Source: Leuctra nigra (taxonomy: Eukaryota; Arthropoda; Insecta; Plecoptera; Leuctridae). Taken from it: DNA of 64,000 nt. Each line of letters opens with the position of its first letter. The first letter of the stretch is position 1. Position numbers and translations under genes: made by a program. Shown in pieces: positions 14,601 through 25,481 of this stretch. Under the pieces are notes generated by a model that saw only the letters and a program-made list of their open reading frames with translations, made no database searches and was not told the origin of the DNA. The stretch lies in contig OW203769.1 of the NCBI GenBank assembly GCA_934045905.1, positions 31,747,345 to 31,811,344 of the forward strand, given 5' to 3'.

Positions 14601-17600
14601 ATAATAATAATAATATAATGACAATAATATTATTGTTGTTATTATTAAACATATGTTTATTTTTATTTGTCTAGCAGGAACTCATCTACCGAATAATATA
14701 CCTTACTTACTAACAGTTCTTTCACTTGCTTTTTGAACAGCGAGTATTTTTGTATATCTCTTAAATTTTTAGGCAGGGCATTATACATTTTTGTTTTGAA
14801 AAATAGAGAGTTTTTTTGAGTACATGTTGACCTGTGCCTATCTACATGAAAGTTATTTTTCTGTCGGGTGTTGTATTTATGAATATCACTGTTGTTTTGT
14901 ATTAATTCTTCTTGGGACCTAATTGCAAGTATCGACTCTAGAATGTATAAGCAAGGCATCGTTAAAATTTTATGTTTTACAAAATGTTGTTTGCAATCTG
15001 GCTTGATGTAAGTGTTATTTTTGTATTTGAGTCCAAATAGAGCCCGAATTGCTTTTCTTTGAAGTATAAATATTTTGGATGCATCAGTTGAGTTGCCCCA
15101 GAACTGAATCCCATACCGTATATGTGATTCGATATTTGCATAATATACTAATTTCGCCGTTTTAGTGTTTGTTAAATTTACGATGGTTTTTAAAGAGAAA
15201 TATGCCGAGTTGAGTTTACTTAACAAGTTTTGGCAGTGACTTTTCCAGTTTAGATTTTTATCGATAATGATTCCTAAAAATTTAGTTTGCTCAACTCCCC
15301 TTAGATAACTAGTTTCGTTTTTATTTGACATAACAATTTTTAATGGTGTTTCATTTATTACATTTTTTAATTTGAAATGCATATAATTTGTTTTTGTTTC
15401 TTGAATTAGCAGATGATTATCATAAAACCATTTTGTTGCATTTGACAGAGTACATTTTGCATTTTCTTCAAGATTTAGCTTGGTTTTGCCTGTAATTGTA
15501 ATATTTGTGTCATCTGCGTAGATTTCTGAAGCTACAATTGTGTCGGGGAGGTCATTAATGTAAATTATAAATAAAAGTGGACCTAGGATTGAACCTTGTG
15601 GAACACCATTTATTATAGGTTCTGGATTTGATAAATGTTTTATTTCCTCTCTCTTTTCATTCATATGTGTAATTTCAACTTGTTGCACCCTATCTTGCAT
15701 ATATGATTTGAGTAGATCTAGGGCAGGTCCTCTGACTCCGTAATATTCCAGTTTACTTAATAGTATTTTATGGTTAATACTGTCAAAGGCCTTTGCCAGG
15801 TCGCAAAAAACTCCAATGGTTTGTTCACCATCCTCTAATCCCTTTATAGTGTTTTGAATGAAGTTATCTATTGTGTTAGTCGTCGATTTATTTTTCCGAA
15901 ATCCGCTCTGGCTTTCTGTAAGAAGTTTTTCCCTCTCAAGGTATGTTATTATTCTAGTGTGAATTAATTTTTCAAAAATTTTTGATATACTGGGTAGAAT
16001 TGATATCGGTCGATAGTTTTCCGACTTATTTCTATCCCCTTTCTTAAACAACGGTGTGATTTTACCTATTTTTAGTTTTTTTGGAAAGGTTCCCTTATCA
16101 ATACAGTCGTTAAAAATATGTGCTAGCGGTAGAGAGATATTCGTAACAATTTTCTTTAATATACAAGTTGGGAGGTTGTCTACTCCAGCTGACCTTTTGT
16201 TTTTTAGCTTTGATGTAATTTGAATTATTTGAATTATTTCTGTATTATTTCTGTTATTTCTAGTTCAAAATGCTTGTGTGAGATTTATATTGAATGCTCC
16301 TTTCAGACAACAGATTTCACCACAACTCATCAAGCTTGGATGGTTGAACATGGAGAACAGCAGGATCCTCCACATGGCTACTTTTATTCACAAAAGCATT
16401 AAGGTGGAGCAATCGATCGACATATACAAAAAAAAAAAATTATAATTGAAATTATAAGTTCAAAAAACGTTTTCCTACATTTCAACTATATTTAAGTAAA
16501 ACAGACTCATTTAATGTTCTGTAGTTTGCAACTCCAGTCCAACAATGAGTTTTCAATTTTATGTTATCAAAGGATGAACAAAACTTTAACATGGGAGGTA
16601 TAGGAAAATCATTTCGAATTTGGTATATAACTTTTAAAATAGCACACGTTGGTATTGTTTTCAATTTTTTTCCTGATAGTATGTCCATATGTCTACCATA
16701 AAAAAAGTTTTTTGCTCAAATCTATCGAGACAAAAAAAATAGATCTTCATTTTAGCGTAAAAATTACACGATTTTCTTTTTCCGCCATAAGATAACATGG
16801 GGGAGACAAATCAATTTATCTCAGAAACTGGACACGAGAAGTGTTTCATTTTTTCATGGATTGTGTATTGCATGCTTATCAATAAGTCACCAAAATTTCA
16901 TGTAAATCGGAAACATTGAGGTTATGGTGGTTCTACCTTAACACAAAGTCACCAGCATATCTATACGAAAAACTTCAGATGACAAAGAATTTACACAACT
17001 ACAACACAAAACAAAAAAATTAACCTAGTTTTCAACCACCACAACTCCCTATCATCCCACTCTTTTAGTATACATGGTCCAAGAATATGGAACAGACTTC
17101 CAGCATCTCTTAAAGAAATTTCGTTAGCCAAAATATTTAAGTGGGAATATAAAACTTTACTTCTTAGAGAACAAGAACAGAATATTATATTAAGAGTAAC
17201 TCCAAAATATGTGAAACCTATCTGGCCTATCATACTTATGGCAATGTATTTTTACCTTCTTCTCATATTATGCAAAATGATGCTTTAGATTATAGGTACC
17301 TATGTTGTTTTGATGTGTTCAATCTTAGTTAGTTTTTGATTTAATATTCTAATATATATTCCTGTAACACCTGCTCTATTTTAACATTATAGTTGTTTAT
17401 TATATCATTTATCTTATTTTGAGTTTGTTATTTTCAATGCTTATTATTATTGATCTTTTAGGCTAGAACATTAACAGATTTATGGTTATATGGAAGAACA
17501 GACGAATGTGTCTGATTATCGCCATTTTTTTTATTGTATCTTTCATGCAAAATAAATACACAATAATAATAATAAAAGTCATTCTTGAGCTTTGGTGTCC

Positions 17601-20600
17601 TCAAGACTATTTGCAACTGAAATGGTGTAAAAAAATATATATTCCAAAGAATGGAGCATTTTTGTGTAGATTCTTTTCACCTTCATTCCTGGTTCATGGA
17701 TTCAGCATCAAAATGAAAATGTTTATTGAAATGTCAAGAGGTAATCCCAATGTAATACATAGGTAATACATTCATGCGTGTTCCAAATCTTCTAACTATT
17801 AAGGTAGCACCACAACTGATATCTCATATCTTCCAAATAAGCCTATTTTTGGCAGAGATATCAATAATCACTATTTACACGATACTGTGAAATATGAACA
17901 ACTTCTCGTGTCTAGATTTTGAGATATTGTAGTTATAAATTCATATTTTTAACATGTAGTCTTATGGGGGCCATTAAAAATATGACGATTTTCATGCTAT
18001 TTTTGAGTTTTTAATTTTACTGGTGTTCAACGTTTTTTCAAAAAACTGATTTCTAGATAGATAGTTGGACATTCTATTAGGAAAAAAATTGAAAACAATA
18101 CCATCGTGTGCTAATTTAAAAGTTATCAATGAAAAACTAAATGATTTCCCTATACCTTCTGTGTTACAGTTTTGTTCATTCTCGGAAGGCAATAAATTGA
18201 AACCTCGCTATACGACAGGGGTTGCAAGTTAAGGAGGGACTAGCGATATAATCACAGCCTTCTTCAAAAACACCACGAATGTTCTGTTAGAAGGCTGTGG
18301 ATACTGTAAGTGGCAACACTGCATTTGCAATTCTCACCTCCCTCAAATCCCAAACAACCAATCAGAGCGCACCTGTCATGAGACAGCTGTTCTCTGAGCC
18401 ATCTCTTTCAACCAGTGATGCCAAGTTATTTTCACTAAAACCCTCCTAGCTCATTAAAACGTTCAGGAACATGTATATTTAAAATTTTTTAAAAATACTA
18501 GAGCATCTGTTACAACACATATCAGTTTTTTACAAAATTCTTATGTCGGGAAGTCAGTCTCAAACCATTTTGAAGCTGTACGAAAATCATTCCTAGTATG
18601 GCTGCAATGTTAAAATAGAGGCTAAAAGCAATACTTTGAAGTGATATATCTCGGAAGTTAGTTCAGCTTGCCCACTTTTTCTTGGCATATTATGGTGTAG
18701 AATTAAATTATCTATATATATGTAGAGTTTAAAAAAATTCTCATGAATGAGGAAATTCGCTAGTCCCTCCTTAAATGACATTTATACTTAAATATAGTTG
18801 AAATGTAGGAAAACGTTTTCTGAACTTGTAATTTCAAGATTTTTATTTTTTTGTATATGTATAATGAAGGTACTACCTTAAGTGATACTTACCGCAGCGT
18901 GCTGAGGCGCTTCTCTCTCGGCAGTTTCCTCCGCTGCGACGGATGCACTCGGTAGTTTCCTGCCGAAGCCGAGACAAACATTACGTCACGGCGAGGGGTT
19001 AACAACTCCGAAAATCTGCTGTACACTAGCCTGGAAATCTTGGAAATCTTTGGAAATTTTTGAAATTTTTGAATATCTTGGAAATCTTGGCATTTTTAGA
19101 AATCTTTAAGAATCTGGAAATCTTAGGAAATCATTCTAAATCTTTCAAAATCCATTGCAATCTACAAAAAATCCAGGAAATCTTGGAAATCTAGGGTATA
19201 TTGTGAAATCTTGTGATCTCGTAAAATCTCGGAAATCTTGTAAAATCTGCGGAAATCCCAGGAAATCTTTCTAATTCATTAAAAATCTTTAGGAATCGTA
19301 AAAAATCATAGAAATATTTAGAAATCTTTGAAACCCTTGAAAATCCTTTTAATCAGAGAAATCTTGAAATCTGGGAAATCTTCAAAAATCTTTGGAAATC
19401 TTTTAAAATGTTTGAATATCTTGGAAATCTTGGCATTTTTGGAAATCTTAAAAAACCTGGAAATCTTAGGAAATCTTTCAAACTTTTTACAAATCCATTG
19501 AAATCTATGAAAAATCAAGGAAATCCTTGAAAATCCTTGAAATCTTTGAAAATCTAAGAAATCTGGATAATTTTAAAAATCTTTCAAATCCTTAGAAATC
19601 TTTGGAAATTTTTGTAAAGCTTTGAAATCCGAAATCAGGTGAACACCAAAACTATTAGCTGTTCCCTCGGCCACGGCACAAGCCGATGTGAACGTCACGG
19701 ATAACAATGTCAGCTTACCTTGAAGCCTGCAGCTCGCTCAAGGCCACGGCAACTTGCGCTCCGACGCGAGCATTGTTCTCGATCAACGCAATGTCTGACA
19801 CGACAGTCAAGAAAACTTAGAAAACACTTGATACTTAGCAACGAATATGGTGGATTCATTACCTACTAGAGAAGGGAAATAGAATTTGTGCTGCATATCG
19901 CGAGCTTAGGTTCTATCTTCATACGACAAAATTGAGTTTTAGCAACAATAATTAAAGTTTGGAAGGTTCCAGAGTTTCGAAGTGAGAGATTCACTAAATT
20001 TCATCATTAACATTAATTAAAGTTGCCAAGTCCAGTTTGAAGTACAGTATGTAAATTGAGAGCTATTTTGCTTGGACTTTCCTAAAAGGATCAAAATTGC
20101 AAGACACAATAGAACACACAAAGCACAGAAAACTTTTAAATTATTCTAAATAATCTAATAAAAATGGATACCTAACCATTGCATATTATAAAACAAATAA
20201 TTGAATAGCAAGTAAAACAAATTTGATTGAAAAAATAAGAATAGTTTTCAGTAGGGATGTTCACGATTACGATTTAATCGAATCGATTAATCGATTATGA
20301 TATTAAAAACGATTAATCGATGTTAGTACAAATAATCGAATTACATCAATTTCAATTTGCCGCCTTGAAAATGGTTGCATTTTACAACTTCTAAAATGGC
20401 TGCCTTCATTCTGTCCACATTTTTCTTTGTGTGCGTAATATTTTAGTGATAATTTCATGTTTGTGTGTATTTTCCTAAGTTTCAGTGTGTATTTCTAATT
20501 CGCTTTATCATTTTTTGGTGATGATTAAATGAATAGCGTCACATTATAGCGTATTTGAAGTAAAAATGAATAACTTTCCGGACACATTTCATTGTTGAGG

Positions 20601-23600
20601 GTCATATTGCCGTAAAAGACGATATGATATGACCACCCTGAACATGATGATATCAATACGATTTAATTCGATTATTAATCGATTTAAATTACGAAAATCG
20701 AATTAATAATCGATTTAAATAAAATAATCGTTGAACACCCCTAGTTTTCAGCATCCACAATTGCAATTTGCCCCTATATCATACAGGTCAAGCTAAAGTA
20801 AGTCGCAGTCGATCTGTGGATTGGGATTTTCTTGAAAAACAGGTATTTTACGAACCCCTTAGTGAGCTTAACCAAGGTTCGGCATAACAATGGGGCATGG
20901 TGCGCACGCAGGTAAAGTAGGGGACGGGAAAGTAAAATGACCGTTTTCCAATCCACAGATCGACTGCTGGTCACTTTATGAAGCTTTGAAGCTTGGCAGC
21001 TGAAAGGATACTGGCAGTGAGAGATCTGCCCTCGGTGAGCACGCTGACTCTTGATAAGAGGAAGGGAGTGATCTCCTTGCCCGTCACTCCTCTCTCCTCC
21101 GCTTCCTTCAGCGCCAGTTGGATCGCAACATCCAGGGGGCCGCTCCCAGAGCCATCTGATGCAGAAACACAGTTAAAGTGGTGCAAGCGCAAGCCAGTTT
21201 GCCGCTTGTTGCAGGCACCTTTTTGGATACCTACGATTGGAGACAAAATGGGTTGACGAAATTATTTGAAATTTTAATCATGATTAGGGGCTGTTCATAA
21301 AGTATGTCACGTCTCAGGGTGGGAGGGGGGAATCTGTTATACTGTGACAATCTGTGACTGGGGGAAGGGGGAGAAGGTGGACAAGCGTGATGTGATGTTA
21401 CGATGTCACAGTTTGCTGTATCTATTTTGTGGTAATTAGTATGTTTCAGCAAAAATAAATATCACATGTATTATTCTAAACTGAGATTTGAATTTTCACT
21501 CTTTTAGGATAAAACTACAAGTATTATAATTTGTAATATAATTTTACAAAACAATTCATTGATTGGATGTTCAATGAAGGTACATATTTATATTTTTTTG
21601 TAATAAATCAATAGGTAATAGTCAAAATATGCATTTTGTGTTTTTTTCTGTGGTGGGGGGGGGGGGGGGGTGTCTGTAGTGTGACATACTTTTTAGGGGT
21701 GGTTAAAGTGTGACAACTTGTGACAGGGGGAGAAGGGGGGTAAAAAAGTGTCCCATTTTGCGTGGTTTTTTATGAACAGCCTCTTGTCAACTCCAAGGCT
21801 GTGGTTGTCATCTCACCCGTGTCCCCGAGGTCATGTTGGCGCGGTATCGGTACGGCGACCAGCATCCCGGACTGCATCCTCATCTCCCGCATGGCGTGCA
21901 CCATGGCGGCCACCTCGCCTGGCGTCGCGGCGTTGTATGGCGCTTGGAAGCCCGAGTGGCGCGAGTAGAACGCCGGGAACTGTTTGCTGGCGCCGTAGCT
22001 GACGACGCACACACCCTGCGTCTCCTAGCCATGACATGCCAAGTCAGTGACGCGGTGATGATTTATATCAAGTAGGTAAGTAAATATTATACAAACGTAA
22101 AATGCATTTTATTAATGATAAATAAAACTGGAGTAATAAATGCCAATGGATGGAGGTTGGATTAAATAGAATCATGAAAATGAAGATTCATCCTCACCAA
22201 ATATTCCAGAGTCTTTTCAATGTCGAGGATAGATTTGACTCCGCTGGAAACCACTGCAACTGGATTCCTGCCGAGCTCCATCAAGTCGGCACTGACGTCC
22301 ATGGAGAGTTCGCCACCACGGTGAACTCCTCCAATACCACCTTGAAAAAAAAATATATTTTAAAGTTTGCTAATTCAGATGGCTCTAGTTCAAAATACCC
22401 TTTTCCTATAATACCCAAAGCCTAAACCGCTATAGTCGGCATATCTGTGGGCAGTCGAAAATCTTTGGGATGTCTTCTTTATCGGCATATGTGTGCCGCG
22501 TGATTTAAACTCTCACTTATAATATTTACACATTTTCGTTTCGCTAAAACTACTTAGTAATGTTGAAGATACTGATGTAAACTCAATTTTATGAAAACCA
22601 CATAAATTACCAATCTTATTGCAAATAAAATCATCAAAAATTAGTCCGAATTTTTTGAAGAAAACTGTTTTTTGACAATTATATAGACATTTTTTTGAAC
22701 CATTCAAATTATTAAATATAATTAGAATGGAAAATTAGAATGGAAAATGGAAATTAGAATTAGAATATAAATAGAAATAGATAAGTGGACGCAGTACTTC
22801 ACCAACTTATTTCAGGGAGCAGAGATGAGTGAATTGGAAGATGTCGGACAGAATGTAGAAGAAGTGAGTGTGTCGGAGACTGAAGTGAGAATTACATTAA
22901 AGAAGCTAAGAAATAGAAAATCGCCCGGGGAAGATGGTATTACTAATGAACTTCTAAAATATGGAGGATCAGCACTTGCGGGAGAGATAACAAAACTCTT
23001 AAACAAGATCATGGAGAATTCTAAAATCCCTGATGAGTGGAGGACAAATATTTTAATACCCATTTTCAAGAAGGGCGATAAAATGGAGCCGGGAAATTAT
23101 CGGGGAATAAACCTTTTATACACCATGCTCAAATTCACAACCAAGATCATTACAAGTAAGCTCGACAATTTAATAGAGCTACAAGATGCACAGCAAGGAT
23201 TTCGGAGGGGCAGATCATGCATTGATGCAATATTTGCAGTAAGACAGATTGTAGAGAAATCTTTGGAATACAACAACCCTGCATACATGTGTTTTATTGA
23301 CTTGACAAAGGCATTTGATCGAATCCGGCTGATAGACATAATCAATATCCTCATTCAAAGGAACATTCCACAGTCTATCATTAGAGTTATACAAGATATC
23401 TACAGCAATAGTAAAATTAAGGTCAAATGTAACGGACAGTTCTCTGAACCAATTGATATGAACATGGGTGTAAGGCAAGGAGATTCTTTAAGCCCGCTTC
23501 TTTTTAACTTGATTATGGATGAAATTATAAAGTCTGTTCGAGGAATTAAAGGATACAGTTTGGGTAGAAGTACGATAAATATTATTTGTTATGCAGACGA

Positions 23601-25012
23601 CGCTATATTAATAGCTGATAACGAGGACGACTTACAGAGATTGGTTTTTAGGTTTAATAATGCTTGTAGTTTGTATAATATGGAGATTTCTACAAATAAG
23701 ACGCAGACAATGACGATTGCTAAAGAGCCCATTCGATGCAAAATAGTGGTTAATGGTGACATTATTGAGCAAGTTTTAGAATACAAGTACTTGGGAACGA
23801 CTATCACCAGTTATGGACACATAGAGAAGGAGGTGAATGGACAAATCATGAAGGCCAACAGAGTAGCGGGATGTTTGGGAGATGTTATATGGAGGAACAA
23901 GTTCTTGCGCCAGGATGCGAAGTCGCAGATATATAAGAGCGTAATAAGACCCATTATATCCTATGCTTCTGAAACAAGACCCGACACATCTAAGACAAGA
24001 CATCAGTCGCAGGTAACCGAAATGAAAGTCTTAAGAAGAATATTAGGTAAAACGAGACTGGATCGGATACGGAATGAAAGTATAAGGGACACCTGCAGAG
24101 TTACAGATGTGGCTGATTGGATTAAGGAAAGAAGACTTCTTTGGGATGAACACATTTCAAGGATGGATCAAGGGCGATTAGTTAGGGTTGCACGGGACAA
24201 TCGGCCCAGAGGAAAGAGAAGAATAGGACGTCCAAACAAGAGATGGAAGGATTCATTAGAATGAAGAGCTCAGTACAAAACGTTTTAAATTGGTTTTGAA
24301 CAGGATTGTATCCTATATATAAGTTAAAGAAGAAGAAGAAGAATTAGAATGGCTCTTTTATATGCGATTCTAGCTTATGGGAAACTAGTCAATAAAATTA
24401 AAAAGAATTAATAATTCTGAGTCCATACTGAATACAGTTTATGCTGGAATACAATCAGTAACTGTGAGTTAGACTACCTGTGACAAAAATCTGAATTCCA
24501 ACGAGATTCGCAACGAGCACCGTTCCCGACACCGTTGTGCCTCCGTTCAGTCGATTGCTCAGCACATGAGGGAAATCCCTCCGAGAAGTCTTCACCGCGG
24601 GAGTCTTCATCTCGGCCAACTCGGCGAGGACAGAATGATCGAGACCGACTTTCACACGGCCTCCGATGATGGCTATCGTGGCGGGAGTGGCGCCCTGAAG
24701 TCAAATGAACAACAAACCATATGTCGTGAGAGTCTTACACTTGATTACCTAGCTGACAGTAAAAACAATAATATTCCTCACCTGTTCCCTTACGATATCC
24801 TCGACTCGTATAGCCGTGTTCAAGTTATGAGGATACGGCATGCCATGAGTAATAATAGTTGATTCCAAAGCTACAACTGGCTTTCTTAACCCCAATGCTT
24901 CACGAACATCACTCGCAACATCAATCAAGCTCGAGCTTATGCTAGATACTTTCCTTCTCCATAGATTCACATTCCGAATAGTAAGAAACGTTTTGGATAT
25001 GTTTCTTTGCAT
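11626..25012 (-). CDS. Pseudouridine-5'-phosphate glycosidase fused to a PfkB-family kinase, 3' part outside window
   Basis: The glycosidase cleaves pseudouridine 5'-phosphate to uracil and ribose 5-phosphate; in animals it is commonly fused to a PfkB pseudouridine kinase. Coding exons (minus strand): 25012-24782, 24694-24478, 22340-22198, 22024-21817, 21155-21012, 19794-19719, 18959-18893 and 11691-11626; phases agree at every junction (384 codons so far). Residues 47-56 read [10 protein letters not shown] with the conserved Glu50. SRRDFP follows a Lys in exon 2. MDVSADL and GVKSILD in exon 3 place Lys185 where E. coli PsuG has its Schiff-base lysine. [12 protein letters not shown] and [13 protein letters not shown] are further family blocks. 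A linker (exon 7) leads to [18 protein letters not shown], the start of a PfkB fold. Residues 1-30 are basic and Ser-rich without acids, like a mitochondrial presequence. The remaining kinase exons were not found in 1-11.6 kb and should lie left of the window. Confidence 0.9.
12651..14286. mobile_element. hAT-like element filled with ATCGAT repeats
   Basis: Inverted termini TAGGGATGGAG / CTCCATCCCTA. The left target copy GTTCAAAA is at 12643-12650; the right copy is at 16263-16270, displaced by a later LINE insertion. The interior is a degenerate microsatellite of ATATCGATATTTCGAT type (12690-12770, 13675-13790, 14030-14275), interrupted by an RTE-type LINE fragment. No transposase is seen. 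Confidence 0.75.
12785..13675 (+). mobile_element. 5'-truncated RTE-type LINE, RT C-terminus and 3' end
   Basis: The reading frame 12795-13505 holds the RT C-terminal third: [14 protein letters not shown], the [15 protein letters not shown] block and WFGHMKRM with a GRPRDRW end. It is close in sequence and in 3'-end layout (acidic codon run, ASRF, ATT repeat tail at about 13662-13675) to the longer copy at 41040-43286. It sits inside the ATCGAT array of the hAT-like element and no catalytic RT motif remains. Confidence 0.85.
14292..16259 (-). mobile_element. 5'-truncated jockey/CR1-like LINE with intact RT region
   Basis: The minus-strand frame runs from the truncation point at about 16259 ([10 protein letters not shown], then [12 protein letters not shown]) to a stop at 14663. 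It covers RT motifs [52 protein letters not shown] and YADDTN (Asp pair near 15512-15517), ending [11 protein letters not shown], a terminus common in jockey/CR1 relatives. The 3' end has AATAAAACTGAAC with a (TGAAC)n tail. The target duplication CTAGTTCA is at 14284-14291 and 16260-16267. The endonuclease is absent through 5' truncation. The open RT frame over 500 codons suggests a recent insertion. Confidence 0.9.
16399..16941. mobile_element. TTAA-type miniature element inside the old LINE
   Basis: TTAA at both ends (16399-16402, 16938-16941) with short related termini (GGTGGAGC / TTCTACC). Removing the element plus one TTAA rejoins the interrupted RT codons in frame, direct proof of insertion. 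The interior matches the outer element at 17799-18881 in inverse orientation (the CATAAGATAACATGGG and GACACGAGAAG blocks). TTAA targets are typical of piggyBac-like and Kolobok elements. Confidence 0.8.
17799..18881. mobile_element. TTAA-type element ending 9 bp from a splice donor
   Basis: Bounded by TTAA (17799-17802, 18878-18881), with termini GGTAGCACCAC / GGTACTACC. It belongs to the same family as 16399-16941. Its right end lies 9 bp inside the intron from the exon 7 donor of the glycosidase gene (GT at 18892-18891). A second TTAA element is nested in it. Confidence 0.7.
18229..18774. mobile_element. TTAA-type element with GGAGGGACTAGCGA termini
   Basis: Perfect inverted termini GGAGGGACTAGCGA / TCGCTAGTCCCTCC next to TTAA on both sides. 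It is nested in the 17799-18881 element. Related copies or fragments occur at 32395-32530, 48950-49200 and 50873-51364, recognised by blocks such as AATTTAATTCTGCACCATAAT and GAACTAATTT. Confidence 0.85.
19029..19630. repeat. Degenerate GGAAATCTT tandem array filling an intron
   Basis: About 600 bp are built from variants of a 9-12 bp unit (GGAAATCTTG, GAAATCTTT, AAAATCTT), nearly the whole intron between glycosidase exons 7 and 6. The units are too irregular for a simple microsatellite, with local higher-order duplication (the 19065-19180 segment recurs at 19410-19530). Confidence 0.85.
20252..20743. mobile_element. hAT-like element with AATCGATT repeats
   Basis: Termini TAGGGATGTTCACGATTA / TAATCGTTGAACACCCCTA, with the exact 8-bp duplication GTTTTCAG (20244-20251, 20744-20751). 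Subterminal DNA is rich in AATCGATT palindromes. It lies in the intron between glycosidase exons 6 and 5. Confidence 0.85.
21285..21783. mobile_element. Miniature element with GGCTGTTCATAAA termini
   Basis: GGGGCTGTTCATAAA at the left and TTTATGAACAGCCTC at the right are inverted repeats. The interior is G-rich (poly-G near 21655-21671) with repeats of GTGACATACTTT type. No clear target duplication. Its right end is about 33 bp from the donor of glycosidase exon 4 (21816-21815). Confidence 0.65.
22777..24343 (+). mobile_element. 5'-truncated RTE-type LINE in the glycosidase gene
   Basis: An open RT frame runs from about 22778 ([12 protein letters not shown], before the first ATG at 22825) to 24264. 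Motifs include [79 protein letters not shown] and [12 protein letters not shown] (Asp pair at residues 258-259 of the 479-aa frame), plus a C-terminal RWKDSLE. The 3' end is a (GAA)n tail near 24330-24343. It lies antisense to the host gene in intron 2. There is no endonuclease; the intact frame suggests a young copy. Confidence 0.9.
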
Positions 25013-25481
25013 TTTGAAAGTCGCGGATTTTCTTTATCACAGAGTGGAATGAGATTCAATTATCGCACGTGTCACGCACGTTGGCATATGGAGGATTTTA
25101 CCGGTAATAAAGTTACGCCCCCTTGCGCAGCGCAACAAGTGTTCGAACAGCTGACATTGACCAGAAACAAAACTCTAACCTTTAAAGTTCCGTTCGGGTT
25201 CGATTGCATCAGCTGGTTTCTCATTTTATTAGCAACAGATTTAATCGCATTGCAATCTTTATGAGCTTATTATTGATAATCAACAAATAATAGTGAGCCA
25301 GAATAATTGCCGTCGGTTTTAATAGAAATCTAGGAAAAGCAGGAGTTATATTAGGAAGATAACAGCTTTGGCAGAACAATTTTCAAACTTGTAGGTAGGT
25401 AATTCGTGAAACAGCAAGATTTCATGGTTTCATCTCACGGTACTGCTCTGTATAACGAGAAAACATCACATAACATAAGAG
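25013..25481. promoter_or_regulatory. Shared divergent promoter region of the glycosidase-kinase gene and LIPT2
   Basis: This 469-bp stretch separates two start codons that point away from each other, so it should hold both promoters. I see no TATA box at a convincing distance from either ATG and no repeat insertion, which suits a housekeeping-type bidirectional promoter. Transcription start sites cannot be placed from sequence alone. Confidence 0.55.

Larger units (their letters stand above)
12225..17575 (+). mobile_element. Old jockey/CR1-like LINE fragment, split by three later insertions
   Basis: Reverse-transcriptase C-terminal coding is seen in three pieces: 12225-12650 ([28 protein letters not shown], ending at HKVQN), 16263-16398 (continuing [15 protein letters not shown]) and 16942-17240 ([10 protein letters not shown], then [18 protein letters not shown], the usual end of these ORFs). 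A 3' UTR follows, with AATAAA and an (AAT)n tail near 17550-17575. The reading sense is continuous across the gaps once the insertions and their target duplications are removed. Internal stops and frameshifts show that it is dead. Confidence 0.8.

Noticed and set aside
19318..19518. Minus-strand frame rich in Phe, Lys and Ile ([18 protein letters not shown])
   Set aside because: It is a translation of the GGAAATCTT tandem array, not a gene.
20993..21256. Plus-strand frame opposite glycosidase exon 5
   Set aside because: Antisense shadow of the conserved exon; it matches no family, while the minus strand does.
22825..24264. RT frames regarded as host genes (three long frames also at 14663 and 41114)
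   Set aside because: Truncated 5' ends, simple-repeat tails, target duplications (for one) and typical LINE motif order show retroelements, not host genes.
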